Assembly: GCA_030998225.1 (NCBI GenBank)
Contig: JAPYXD010000684.1
Location: 1,676,501-1,740,500 of the forward strand
Direction of reading: 5' to 3'
Length of the DNA: 64,000 nt
Source: Diplolepis rosae
Taxonomy: Eukaryota; Arthropoda; Insecta; Hymenoptera; Diplolepididae
The notes below the pieces were generated by a model, which was not told where the DNA came from, did not search any database, and worked only from the letters and a program-made list of their open reading frames with translations. Numbering within the stretch: position 1 is the first letter of the stretch; each line of letters opens with the position of its first letter. A program made the translations under genes and the position numbers. Positions 1 to 12,103 of the stretch are shown here, piece after piece.

Positions 1-868
1 AAAAAGGGCGCGAAAGAGACGCCAAATTCAAAATATATTATTTAAAAAATTACCCTTCTTACTTAAATATTTTTAAAAGCATTCACCTGAAATAAATATA
101 TGAAAGATTTTATATATATTTTGAGGTGTTTTAAACACTCAAAAAAATGTTTCAGTAAAAATTAATATCAATAAATATTTATGGTTACAAGACGAGATAT
201 AAAAAAATGTTTAGCTTCATGAATTAAAGCTTCAATTACAAATTTTAAATACTTAAAAAGATTTAAAAAATGTTTGAACAATCATAAAAATTTCAATTAC
301 AAAATTAGGAGCAAAATTTTTCTTAGTGAAAAAAGATAAACAAGTCAAGGAAGTTAATTTGAAGCGATATTAAGAAAATATTTTTCAATAGAACTTTTAC
401 TTATGACGTAAAATGTTTTCTATGTAGGCAAATACAATTTGTTTGATTATGGTGGGGATTTGACGAATGAGAACTTTTTTTTTTGGGGAAAAATATTCTC
501 CAAAATTTTACCACATCCAATTGGTAACCAAATAAGTGTTTTACTTTCTTAAAGTAATGAAAAAATTAATTAAAAAAATATGATATAATTACTACTGGAA
601 AGGTACACTGTCTTCTGTGCTTAAATTTTGTTTCAAATCTTTTTTCATAAAATCGCTTTTTCACCAAAATAGCATTATTCTCTCAATTTAAGGAGGTTCG
701 ACCGTGACTAGGAAGCCCTTGGAAAACGTGACTAATTCCCAGTTTAAAAAATCTGAATGCTGTTATCCTATGCATAATATTTCATAGTTTAATTAGTAGT
801 TTCTTTTACTGTTCTTTAATACACGCTTTGATTTCATATAGCGATCAAACTTACACAACTTTAAATGT
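1..868. repeat. AT-rich repeat flank at window edge
   Basis: No gene is visible here. The first 40 bases carry a GGCGCGAAAGAG-type motif that recurs at about 2165-2200 (inverted) and 29865-29885, so the stretch probably belongs to the repeat family described at 869-5934 and continues beyond the window edge. The rest is AT-rich with no codon structure. The segment at 834-908 is a direct repeat of 2290-2376, sharing a CGCGCACGCAATATC core. Confidence 0.5.
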
Positions 869-2445
869 CAGTGCGTATGTGTGAATCCTCGCGCACGCAA
901 TATCTGCTGAAAGTTCATATGAAATTGCATCTGAAGAGTTTTATAATATAAAATAAATTTTACAAATTTAATAATCAAATATTTGGGAACAAAATTTCTT
1001 AATTAACTAAAATTATTTTTAGAAAATTCTAGTATACAAGTGTGAATAAGAGATTTGATTATTTAAAAAATTGAAAAACATGTTTAATTTAGCATAAGAA
1101 ATTTAACTTTGAAATTTGTCTAGTAAGAAATAAATTTCAAAAAATTTCCTTTAGAATAAAGTACCTCAAAAAAGTTTTTAGAATACTTAAAACCTTTTAC
1201 ATGAAAATTTCATCAAATAAATGTAAATAAAATATTTGATTATTCAAAAATAAATTATATTGTATTTGGATATAAATGATTTAGAGACTATCGAAGTGTG
1301 AACAAATAGTTTGATTCTTTAAATATCAAATATATTATATTTAAATTTGAATACTAAATTACATGTTGAGATTACTCTGATATGAAGTGGAAAATATTTA
1401 TTTGGAATAAAATATCATTAAAAATTTGTGGAATAGTTAAAATCTTTTACATCACGTGTTATTATAAAAATGAAGATGCTTTAATAGTAGATAAAAGTAC
1501 AAGTGAACCTGTAATTTCTGATGGCAGTGCATATACTAAAATTATCTTTTAAAAGATCTTACGTATTCCAAAAAAATTATTTAAAGTATTTTAGTTTACT
1601 ATAAAAGTTTGTCGAATTATCTTCATACCAAAGAAATCTCAATTTGTAGTTTCGCATGCGAATTCAGATATAATTAATTGGCTTTTTTCAATAATCAAAC
1701 CATTCATTTACATTTATACATTAAAATTGTCATATACAAATTTTTAAGTATTCTAAAACTTTTTTTTAAAGTATTTTATTTTTATAATATTGGTCACGTT
1801 TACTTAATAACAAAGAATCACAATGAGTCATTTCGTATGAAAATGTAAATATAATGTATTCATCAAAAAAGAAAAGAAACCTTTTGTTTACACTTATATA
1901 TTGAAACTGTCACGTAAAAGATGTTATGTATTTCAAAATATGGTATTTAAAGTATTTTACTCCATAGTAAAGGTTTGTCGAATCAAGTTCATACAAAAAA
2001 ATTGTTTAGTAATTGTAATTTCGTATGTGAATTAGAATATAAATTATTAAATTGCTTAAATATTGAACCCCTTAATTAACACTTGTTTATTAAAACTATC
2101 ATGTAAAAGATTTTACACATTATAAAATTTTGATTTTAGGGTTAAGTTTTCAAATTATATCTTCCGTCATTTCGAATTCGGCAACTCTTTCGCGCCTCTT
2201 TTGCACGGAATCCAGCAGAGTCGAAAGAAACATAAAAACCGAGCAAGCTGTCGATTTGTATTTTGTAAGCAGTGCTCCTACACACTGTTGAGTTTCATAT
2301 AGCAATCTAACTTACTCAACTTTAGCTAACAGTGCGTACATGTGATTCCTCGCGCACGCAATATCAGCTGTAGGTACAAGGAACCTTTAGCCAGAGAAAA
2401 CTCAGAGAACCACTGCGAACAGCAGACACACCACGCTGCGCACGC

Positions 2446-5400
2446 CAGTGATCCCAGATCGTGGGAGCTGGCGGCCCCACCACGCTCCCATGTGGGAGCA
2501 CACACAATCAAGCGCGCCGTGTCGGTGTGTCTCCCACTTCCTCGCTTCGATTTCACGCTTTCGTCTGTTGAGCCAAGATCGAAAATTATGTTTCTGTCGA
2601 CTTCGTGTCAAAGTGGCGCGAAGCAGACGACCAATTTAAAAAAAACTTTCACTTAAAATGAATATCTAAACATTTTATTTTGAATTTTAGGATGATTTAA
2701 ATACTTAAAAAATGATTTTCTATTGAAATTGAAAGTCAATAAATTTTCAGTTTCGAAACAAAACATAAATTTCAATATTTTTTAGCTGTGCAAATCAAAT
2801 AGTTCAATTAGAAAATTATGTAGAGAATATTATATATTAAGGAATGGTAAAATATGATATTGTAGTTAAGAAATAAAATATTAAAATACTTAAGTAATAC
2901 ATAAATTATATCTAGTTATACACTCGAAATTATACGATAGAGTTTCTTCTTTGGTACGAGGCATCATTGAAAAAAATTTCATTCAAATAAAATACTCAGA
3001 AAACTTTTTAAAATACGTAATATTATTCACATATGAATTTTATTATAAAACTGTGAATAAAAGGTTTCAGTATTCAAAAAACCAAAATCACATCTAAATT
3101 TGCATACGAAATTACACTTTACGATTTCTCTTATATAAAATACAAATATTTATTTCAAATAAAATAGTTTTTTAAAAATTTTGTAGTACGTGAATCAACT
3201 ACATCAATTAAAAAATTAAATGGAAAATTGATTTCAAATTAATTAGGAGCAGTCGACCGGCAATCGAAAGACCTGGGCTCAAATTCCAGCGCAGTCGAAA
3301 GCGTCTTTTTTTCCATAGAAAGATTTACAAATTCTTTAATATTTAAATGGAAAATATTTTTTTTTTTTAAATGAAAAATTAAGGTTAAAAATCTACATTC
3401 CTAATTACATGGTGATAGTAGATGAAAATTCTATACGATGTTGTTGTTAATAATTGGCTTTAGGGTCCAGAAATGATAACTCAGGAAGTCACATACTTTC
3501 AAACATTCCAAATCTAATCGGAGTCCTCATCAGTGATCTTTATTTCTAATATTTTAAAACAGTGGATAAAATATTGCATATCCCTTTTTTGGAATAAACT
3601 TAAAAATGTAAAATATCGTGAGAAAATTTACATAAAATTTTACAGAAAACATTGGCAAATTATCTAAAAACTTCCTTAGGAATAAAAATAAATTTCTAGC
3701 ACATAACTCTGATGTAAATCAACTAAAAAGTAGTATATATTTGTGTCTAAATGCCACTGATGATATAGATGTAAGTACATATGTAGTATAAAATTACAAA
3801 GAATTATTTATGAAAATTAGCTTAGAATTGCTAATACGAATTCTACACTGTTAGAATTTTCTACCGCAATTTCCCAGGACCTGGAAATACTGATACTTGT
3901 AATAGGAATAATTTTACGTTTTGGTAACTGAAGTTCAATGCACTCACATGCAACTGAAAATTCATCCACATGCAATTGAAACTCAGTTACAGTTACACAA
4001 TTTTATGATAATTTTATAAAAGTTCTGTTACAGTTTGGTAGTTTTTAAGATATATTTTTTGAAAATTCAGTTGAGCTCTATAATATTAAGAAAACTTTGT
4101 TTTTATGTATATATAAAACTTCAGTACATTTTTTCCAATTTCAAGTTCTCATTTTACGTTTTAGTGGCTTATACGATAGATTTTTTAATGAAAAAAAGAA
4201 ATGCTTTATACAAAGGCAAAATTTTCTAATTGATGCAGTTGATCAAATTTTCAAACCCAAAATATGTTTTAATTAATATATTGATTTAAGTCTTCAAATA
4301 TTTATTGACTTTGAATTTTACTGAGAATTTTCCAAAAATTTCATATAATCTTAAAAATGTTTTTATTAGGCGAATGTTTTTACAAATATCAATAAAATTC
4401 CATAGTCAATAAATGTTTAAAATTTCAAGTTGAGGTATTGATTGTAAATTCAGTAGCTTTGTTAGTTAACTATTTTAATCAGAAAATTCTTCATTTTCGT
4501 AGATTTTTCAATTTCTTAATTAAAAATTTATGCATAGGCCACAAAAACGTGAGGTGAAAATTTTGAATCACCAGTTACAATTTCTAGGCAACAAAAATGA
4601 AGAATTTTCTGATTAAAATAGTTAACTAAAAAAGCTACTAAATTTCCAATCAATACCTTAACTTGAAACTTTAAACATTTATTGACTACGGAATTTTATT
4701 GATATCTGAAAAGCATTCGCCTAATATAAACATTTTTGAGATTATGTGAAATTCTTGGAAAATTCCAAGTAAAATTTTAAATTAATAAATCTTTGAAGCT
4801 TTAAATTAATATATTAATTAAAACATGTTTCGGTTTTATAAATTTTATCAACTGCATCAATTAGAAAATTTTGCTTATGTGTTTGCTTTTTTTCATTGAA
4901 AAGTCTATGCATATAAGCCACTAAAACGTAAAATGAGAACATTTTTATCTACTATCACCATGTAATTAAGAAAGTAGATTTTTAACCTTAATTTCTTATT
5001 ACTTATTTTTTTTAAATAAAATATTTTCCATTTAATTTTTTAATTGATATAGTTGATTCACGTACTACAAAATTTTTTAAAAACTATTTTATTTGAAATA
5101 AATATTTGTATTTTATATAAGAGAAATCGTAAAGTGTAATTTCGTATGCAAATTTAGATGTGATTTTGGTTTTTTGAATACTGAAACCTTTTATTCACAG
5201 TTTTATAATAAAATTCATATGTGAATAATATTACGTATTTTAAAAAGTTTTCTGAGTATTTTATTTGAATGAAATTTTTTTCAATGATGCCTCGTACCAA
5301 AGAAGAAACTCTATCGTATAATTTCGAGTGTATAACTAGATATAATTTATGTATTACTTAAGTATTTTAATATTTTATTTCTTAACTACAATATCATATT

Positions 5401-5856
5401 TTACCATTCCTTAATATATAATATTCTCTACATAATTTTCTAATTGAACTATTTGATTTGCACAGCTAAAAAATATTGAAATTGATATTTTGTTTCGAAA
5501 CTGAAAATTTATTGACTTTCAATTTCAATAGAAAATCATTTTTTAAGTATTTAAATCATCCTAAAATTTAAAATAAAATGTTTAGATATTCATTTTAAGT
5601 GAATGTTTTTGGAAATATCAAAGAAAGAAAGGTAATATCCTAAATGATAAATTTGGAGATTTTAAATTTGTCGTCTGCTTCGCGCCACTTTGACACGAAG
5701 TCGACAGAAACATAATTTTCGATCTTGGCTCAACAGACGAAAGCGTGAAATCGAAGCGAGGAAGTGGGGGACACACCGACACGGCGCGCTTGATTGTGTG
5801 TGCTCCCACATGGGAGCGTGGTGGGGGCCGCCAGCTCCCACGATCTGGGATCACTG
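2446..5856. mobile_element. Palindromic hAT-like non-autonomous element
   Basis: The ends are CAGTGATCCCAGATC and its reverse complement. Both flanks carry the 8-bp direct repeat GCGCACGC (2438-2445 and 5857-5864). Repeat copy 2 near 29610 has the uninterrupted empty site. Eight-base duplications with CAGTG termini are typical of hAT elements. The outer arms (about 2446-3430 and 4945-5856) are inverted copies of each other. A second palindrome, about 4140-4950, lies inside, and the unpaired segment is about 3430-4140. No transposase is encoded. One arm carries a SINE (3229-3344) that is absent from the opposite arm. Confidence 0.8.
3229..3344 (+). mobile_element. Truncated tRNA-derived SINE
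   Basis: This contains the anticodon/T-arm part of the SINE family seen at 31191-31268, including a B-box-like GGGCTCAAATTCC and a tail TTTACAAATTCTTTAATATT. It is flanked by the 11-bp duplication AAATGGAAAAT (3218-3228 and 3345-3355). The opposite palindrome arm near 5030-5045 shows the same site without the insert, so the SINE arrived after the palindrome formed. Confidence 0.8.
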
Positions 5857-7018
5857 GCGCACGCAACCATTCTCACCTACGTACTGCTGTGTGCGTTGTG
5901 TGCGTAACGTTCGCGTGTCAAATCTGGACACACTGATCTCTGGTACTTGGCAGAACCTGGCAGACAGAACTTCATTTCGGGAATGGATATATGGAGATTG
6001 GTCTCCTTATATCTAGTCTCCATGGGTGAATACACGAAGGAATAATAAGGAGACCTATCTCCATGTAAGCGACTTGGCAGGAGCAACGGCACTGTAAGTG
6101 CCCGGCTTGTAAGTTGGAAGTAGTGGAAAGGAGTGAGCTACGTAAAGTTGACAGAACCAAAACATCGAATCATGATGTCTCTTATTTCATAATTAAGGGC
6201 TCATTTAGGGCTAATTTAATGCCCCATTGCCGAATTTTCGGCTCTTCATTTTTTTAAAAATATGCATGGTTCTGCCAGCTTTACTTCAAGCCAGCAGCAC
6301 CACTCCAGAAATCAGTTTAAAAATGTTTGTATCAAATTCCCCCTGTCGCAGGAATTTTCGGCTTATTTCCGGCTCCAGGTATCCCATTGAACCATTGTCC
6401 TACCTTCATAAATAAAAAAGGGCCAGAAAGGGCGAAGGGACAAAATATTAAATTTTGCTTTTTCATCATTAAATCAATACAGGCCAATTTAGGGCTCACT
6501 TCCCATCCAACTATAAATTTTAGTACTTTGCCCTTTTTATAAAATATGCAGAGGTGCTGCCAACTTTACATCATGTTGGCAGCGCCACCCACGTACACAC
6601 CGAAAAATTGCTTTTTCTAAAATCTACTCCTGCAGGAATTTTCGGCTCATTTTCGGCTCAAGATAACCCTTTGAACCATTGTCCTACCTTCAAAATTAAA
6701 AAAGGGCAGCTAAGGGCAGAGGGCCATAACATTAATTTTTTATTATTCTTCTTCATATCAATCTAAGTAGTTGCATAACTTGTTCATATTCTGGCTAAAT
6801 ATAAATTTCTACCAGAGCTCTTTTTAAAAAACACGCAGGACGTTGTCTTACTCTAAATAATATCAGCAGGACCATCCAGAAACACTTCTCGAAAATAGCT
6901 TTTTCCAAAATCTACTCCTGCAGGAATTTTCGGCTCAAGATAACCCTTTCAACCATTGTCCTACCTTCAAAATTTAAAAAAAGCTGTCTATCTGTCTCTT
7001 TAGTAGTAGATCGTGTTC

Positions 7019-7450
7019 ATGTACTTATAGTTCTGAACGTTCATTGAACGATGGAAAATATTTTCTTTGAAAACTGAATAATTAGTTTTTGCTCAGGAAA
7101 GTTAAAAAATATTGGTTTGTTTATGAGCGATTGTATATTTAAAGGGTCCCAAATATAAACATACGCAGAGAAAAATGGATGTTTAGAATTAACATCTAGA
7201 TGTTTAACTATGGAACAGCCATCTTATATGTTTAGTTGTAATATCTAGATATTCAGGAGTAATATCTACGATGTTAAAATATGCAGAGATTAATATCTTG
7301 GATATTACAGTTGAACATCTAGATAATACAATTAAAAATATAAGATGGCTGTCCCATAGTTGAACATCCATTTTTTTCCGTGTAATATTTAATTTTGTAG
7401 TGAAAAAAAATTTGTTGTCATCGTTCAATGAACGTTCACAACTGTAAGTA
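7019..7450. mobile_element. Hairpin MITE (CATTGAACGATG ends)
   Basis: The left end GAACGTTCATTGAACGATG and right end CATCGTTCAATGAACGTTC are inverted. A second nested hairpin pairs 7170-7240 with 7320-7380 around the shared word ACAGCCATCTTATA. Non-coding. A related element lies at 50703-50910. Confidence 0.65.
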
Positions 7451-7566
7451 TATATCGTGTTCGGCATAACTCTCGATAGAATTATTAGATTGAATTGCGC
7501 TTTGTTTATACTCTATCGGAGCCAAAAAAATAAGGAAAAGTTCCTTAACCAGCCACATCCGACCAA

Positions 7567-9212
7567 AATTCAATGCCCGGATCGAATAACAAGACGCGAC
7601 GCTTGAACTGGACATTACTTTCCCGATAATCAATAAAAAGTCGAAATGCATAAAAATTCGAAATAAAAAATATTTTATTTAAAATTTTTTTATCCTGCAA
7701 ATAGTTTTCGAGATAAAAATTAAAAAACGTCGTTTTTGCATAGATCAAAAATCAATGTTTTTTAAAATATAACTCGCGATTACTCGCTCAGTTCACAATG
7801 AAATGATTCGGAACATTCACCATTTTATTTCGGTGACTCTAGCGGAGCCGTCGAGTCTTAAAAAACAATAAAAATCGCTATTGTTTATAAAATATTTAAT
7901 ATCAAACTCAGGGACTCTGAAACATGTGCGCTGCGACGTTCTCGTGAAGAAAGAGTCGAGGAAATTTCAGGGCTCAGAAAACTTCCAGCGAGGCGATTGT
8001 TCTTTAGGGTTCAAGGAAATTTTTTGTAAAATTTCACGCAATTATATTCATAAACAAAGAAACAGTGCCGAGTTAATAAAACTGTCGCGCGACCACGTGG
8101 AGCGCTTTGAGCACGAGCGCTGGCAAGTTTCAACCTGCTGAGTATTCTTCAAGGTTTTTTTCTGTTTTCATCTACTTTTTCGGGGATGGTTTCAAATTTT
8201 ATTGTTAAAATCTAAAAATGAATTTTTTCACACAAATCTGACTTGTATTTCGTATAATAATCTATACATAATTTACATGAATGCAGCATAGTATTAGCTA
8301 TATGTTTTTCTATTTTAATACTCAGCAATGACACTTCTGTTTTATTATTTCCAGTAATAATGACGACACTTAACAAAATAAAATAATTGTTTAATGTAAT
8401 TATGTGTCTTCGTCATGCCAAAAATTTGTAAGTTTAGGATTAAGAAAGATACCGATGCTACGAAATCCATGTTTAATATGATGTATTATAATAATAAAAT
8501 ACAAGTCAGATTTGTGTGAAAAAATTCATTTTTAGATTTTAACAATAAAATTTGAAACCATCCCCGAAAAAGTAGATGAAAACAGAAAAAAACCTTGGAG
8601 AATACTCAGCAGGTTGAAACTTGCCAGCGCTCGTGCTCAAAGCGCTCCACGTGATCGCGCGACAGTTTTTTTAACTCGGCACTGTTTCTTTGTTTATGAA
8701 TATAATTGCGTGAAATTTTACAAAAAACTTCCTTGAACCCTAAGGAACTATCGCCTCGCTGGAAGTTTTCTGAGCCCTGAAATTTCCTCGACTCTTTCTT
8801 CACAAGAACGTCGCAGCGCACATGTTTCAGAGTCCCTGAGTTTGATATTAAATATTTTATAAACAATAGCGATTTTTATTGTTTTTTAAGACTCGACGGC
8901 TCCGCTAGAGTCACCGAAATAAAATGGTGAATGTTCCGAATCATTTCATTGTGAACTGAGCGAGTAATCGCGAGTTATATTTTAAAAAACATTGATTTTT
9001 GATCTATGCAAAAACGACGTTTTTTAATTTTTATCTTCAAAACTATTTGCCGGATGAAAAAATTTTAAATAAAAAAAAGATGCACCTCGACGCGAAGAGC
9101 AAACACATATTTTTTATTTCGAATTTTTACGCATTTCGACTTTTTATTGATTATCGGGAAAGTAATGTCCAGTTCAAGCGTCGCGTCTCGTTATTCAATC
9201 CGGGCATTGAAT
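7567..9212. mobile_element. Long palindrome with about 700-bp arms
   Basis: The arms begin AATTCAATGCCCGGAT and pair 7567-8270 with 8480-9212, with few differences around a centre near 8375. The two 86-residue open frames at 7881-8141 (+) and 8606-8866 (-) are almost the same peptide only because they are the two arms of the palindrome, and they resemble no family I recognise. The right arm carries an insertion of about 30 bases near 9075-9105 that the left arm lacks. This is a foldback-type non-autonomous element. I could not fix a target duplication. Confidence 0.7.
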
Positions 9213-9563
9213 TATGAAAATAAGAGGATTTTTTGTTTTCGATAGAAACTTTTCGAAACAATCTCAAATTCCAATATTGGTTTCTGATAGTGGTCATAAA
9301 TCTCTACTAATTACCCTAATAACATTTTTCGATTAAAACAAAATTAGGAACGTTACAGTATGTTAAAACTTGAAGAGAGTCAATATCTAAATTTTATTTT
9401 CCAGTTAAATTATACGAGATACAAAAAAACATTATGATACAAAATTATTTTCTACATTAAGATCCACAAATTTGAATTACAACAATTTTTCATTGGATGT
9501 ATATTTTTCTTTTCAATTTGGAAAAATATTATTGAAAATAAATTCAAATATTAAACCAATTAA

Positions 9564-9672
9564 CTAGTTGAGTTTGAAATTTTTGTCCGGCAATCGAAAG
9601 ACCTGGGCTCGAATCGCAGCGCAGTCGAAAGCGTCATTTTTTCCACAAAAAGATTTTCAAATTCTTTAAATA
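9564..9672 (+). mobile_element. Short rearranged SINE
   Basis: This has an inverted piece of the SINE 3' end (GTTGAGTTTGAAATTTTTGTC) joined directly to the forward tRNA-like part (CGGCAATCGAAAGACC) and tail. It is flanked by the 13-bp duplication TTAAACCAATTAA (9551-9563 and 9673-9685). The join of an inverted 3' piece to forward sequence is the same kind of rearrangement as in the other SINE copies. Confidence 0.75.
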
Positions 9673-10098
9673 TTAAACCAATTAATTTGAAATAATTGAA
9701 AATCCAAAATTCAATTTTTGCAACACAGGCACTAAAGTAGTACTTCAAGCCTCTGTAGAGCGGCTGTAAAGACGTCCATTTAAGGCCAGCATGTTCATAT
9801 TGTATCTGTTTTCTTCCTTAAGGTAGTTGTTGCGCCAAAAATCAGTCTCTGGAAAAAGAAGGTTTTCTATGATTTCAAGACAGGTAATTATATCATCAGC
9901 CGTGTCATATGTAAGGAAAGACACTCTTTTTAATAAAAAAAATTTTAAAATTACGAAAAATAATATTTCAATAATGTTTTTTGTAATAGGATATTTCCTT
10001 ATTATCGCTCCATACCAAATTTTAAAAAATGGTGCGATTCTGATAAATCATGAATCATTTTATTTAGGAAAAGGATTCTCTACAACTTTACAGTTTCC

Positions 10099-12103
10099 GA
10101 TTTTGGAAGAAGCTATTTTCGAGAAGTGTTTCTGGATGGTCCTGCTGATATTATTTAGAGTAAGACAACGTCCTGCGTGTCTTTTAAAAAGGGCTCTGGT
10201 AGAAATTTATATTTAGCCAGAATATGAACAAGAGATGCAACTACTTAGATTGATATGCAGAAGAATAATAAAAAATTAATGTTATGGCCCTCTGACCTTA
10301 GCTGCCCTTTTTTAATTTTGAAGGTAGGACAATGGTTCAAAGGGTTATCTTGAGCCGAAAATGAGCCGAAAATTCCTGCAGGAGTAGATTTTGGAAAAAG
10401 CTATTTTCGAGAAGTGTTTCTGGATGGTCCTGCTGATATTATTTAGAGTAAGACAACGTCCTGCGTGTTTTTTAAAAAGGGCTCTGGTAGAAATTTATAT
10501 TTAGCCAGAATATGAACAAGAGATGCAACTACTTAGATTGATATGAAGAAGAATAATAAAAAATTAATGTTATGGCCCTCTGCCCTTAGCTGCCCTTTTT
10601 TAATTTTGAAGGTAGGACAATGGTTCAAAGGGTTATCTTGAGCCGAAAATGAGCCGAAAATTCCTGCAGGAGTAGATTTTGGAAAAAGCTATTTTCGAGA
10701 AGTGTTTCTGGATGGTCCCGCTGATATTATTTAGAGTAAGACAACGTCCTGCGTGTCTTTTAAAAAGGGCTCTGGTAGAAATTTATATTTAGCCAGAATA
10801 TGAACAAGAGATGCAACTACTTAGATTGATATGAAGAAGAATAATAAAAAATTAATGTTATGGCCCTCTGCCCTTAGCTGCCCTTTTTTAATTTTGAAGG
10901 TAGGACAATGGTTCAAAGGGTTATCTTGAGCCGAAAATGAGCCGAAAATTCCTGCAGGAGTAGATTTTGGAAAAAGCTATTTTCGAGAAGTGTTTCTGGA
11001 TGGTCCTGCTGATATTATTTAGAGTAAGACAACGTCCTGCGTGTTTTTTAAAAAGGGCTCTGGTAGAACGTTATATTTAGCCAGAATATGAACAAGAAAT
11101 GCAACTACTTAGATTGATATGCAGAAGAATAATAAAAAATTAATGTTATGGCCCTCTGACCTTAGCTGCCCTTTTTTAATTTTGAAGGTAGGACAATGGT
11201 TCAAAGGGTTATCTTGAGCCGAAAATGAGCCGAAAATTCCTGCAGGAGTAGATTTTGGAAAAAGCTATTTTCGAGAAGTGTTTCTGGATGGTCCTGCTGA
11301 TATTATTTAGAGTAAGACAACGTCCTGCGTGTTTTTTAAAAAGGGCTCTGGTAGAAATTTATATTTAGCCAGAATATGAACAAGAGATGCAACTACTTAG
11401 ATTGATATGAAGAAGAATAATAAAAAATTAATGTTATGGCCCTCTGCCCTTAGCTGCCCTTTTTTAATTTTGAAGGTAGGACAATGGTTCAAAGGGTTAT
11501 CTTGAGCCGAAAATGAGCCGAAAATTCCTGCAGGAGTAGATTTTGGAAAAAGCTATTTTCGAGAAGTGTTTCTGGATGGTCCCGCTGATATTATTTAGAG
11601 TAAGACAACGTCCTGCGTGTCTTTTAAAAAGGGCTCTGGTAGAAATTTATATTTAGCCAGAATATGAACAAGAGATGCAACTACTTAGATTGATATGAAG
11701 AAGAATAATAAAAAATTAATGTTATGGCCCTCTGCCCTTAGCTGCCCTTTTTTAATTTTGAAGATAGGACAATGGTTGAAAGGGTTATCTTGAGCCGAAA
11801 ATTCCTGCAGGAGTAGATTTTGGAAAAAGCTATTTTCGAGAAGTGTTTCTGGATAGTCCTGCTGATATTATTTAGAGTAAGACAACGTCCTGCGTGTCTT
11901 TTAAAAAGGGCTCTGGTAGAAATTTATATTTAGCCAGAATATGAACAAGAGATGCAACTACTTAGATTGATATGAAGAAGAATAATAAAAAATTAATGTT
12001 ATGGCCCTCTGCGCTTAGCTGCCCTTTTTTAATTTTGAAGGCAGGACAATGGTTCAAAGGGTTATCTTGAGCCGAAAATGAGCCGAAAATTCCTGCAGGA
12101 GTA
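10099..12103. repeat. Seven-unit 288-bp tandem array with higher-order period
   Basis: Units start at 10099, 10387, 10675, 10963, 11251, 11539 and 11816. All are 288 bp except the sixth, which is 277 bp owing to loss of one copy of an 11-bp direct repeat (GAAAATGAGCC). Diagnostic variants recur exactly 864 bp (three units) apart: GCAG at 10257/11121, TCTGACC at 10291/11155 and the CCCG variant at 10717/11581. The opposite arm of the host element carries only about 1.3 units (6600-6985), so expansion occurred on one side. No open frame runs through the array. Confidence 0.9.

Larger units (their letters stand above)
869..5934. mobile_element. Repeat family A, copy 1 (interrupted by a hAT-like element)
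   Basis: The segment 869-2445 is the reverse complement of 29.7-31.86 kb, and 5857-5934 matches 29546-29620. Subtracting the hAT-like insertion at 2446-5856 gives one unit whose ends read CAGTGCGTATGTG and, on the other side, GGACACACTG. No transposase frame is present, and the short open frames around 2.3-2.6 kb and 5.6-6.0 kb are by-products of inverted repeats. I could not identify a target-site duplication for the outer unit, so both limits are approximate. The CAGTG ends suggest a hAT-related non-autonomous element, but this is inference. Confidence 0.6.

Noticed and set aside
5690..6016. 108-codon frame and its mirror frames at 2.3-2.6 kb
   Set aside because: They are inverted-repeat arms of the hAT-like element. 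The mirrored peptides come from opposite strands of the same sequence.
7881..8141. 86-residue protein gene
   Set aside because: It is mirrored at 8606-8866 by the palindrome and has no known domain. Kept only as a finding about the palindrome.
9827..10216. 129-codon plus-strand frame
   Set aside because: Its second half lies in the 288-bp tandem array, and the start is in AT-rich element DNA. No family resemblance.
10099..12103. CRISPR-like or gene-family array
   Set aside because: Units are contiguous 288-bp repeats without spacers or open frames. It is a satellite-type array in a transposon.
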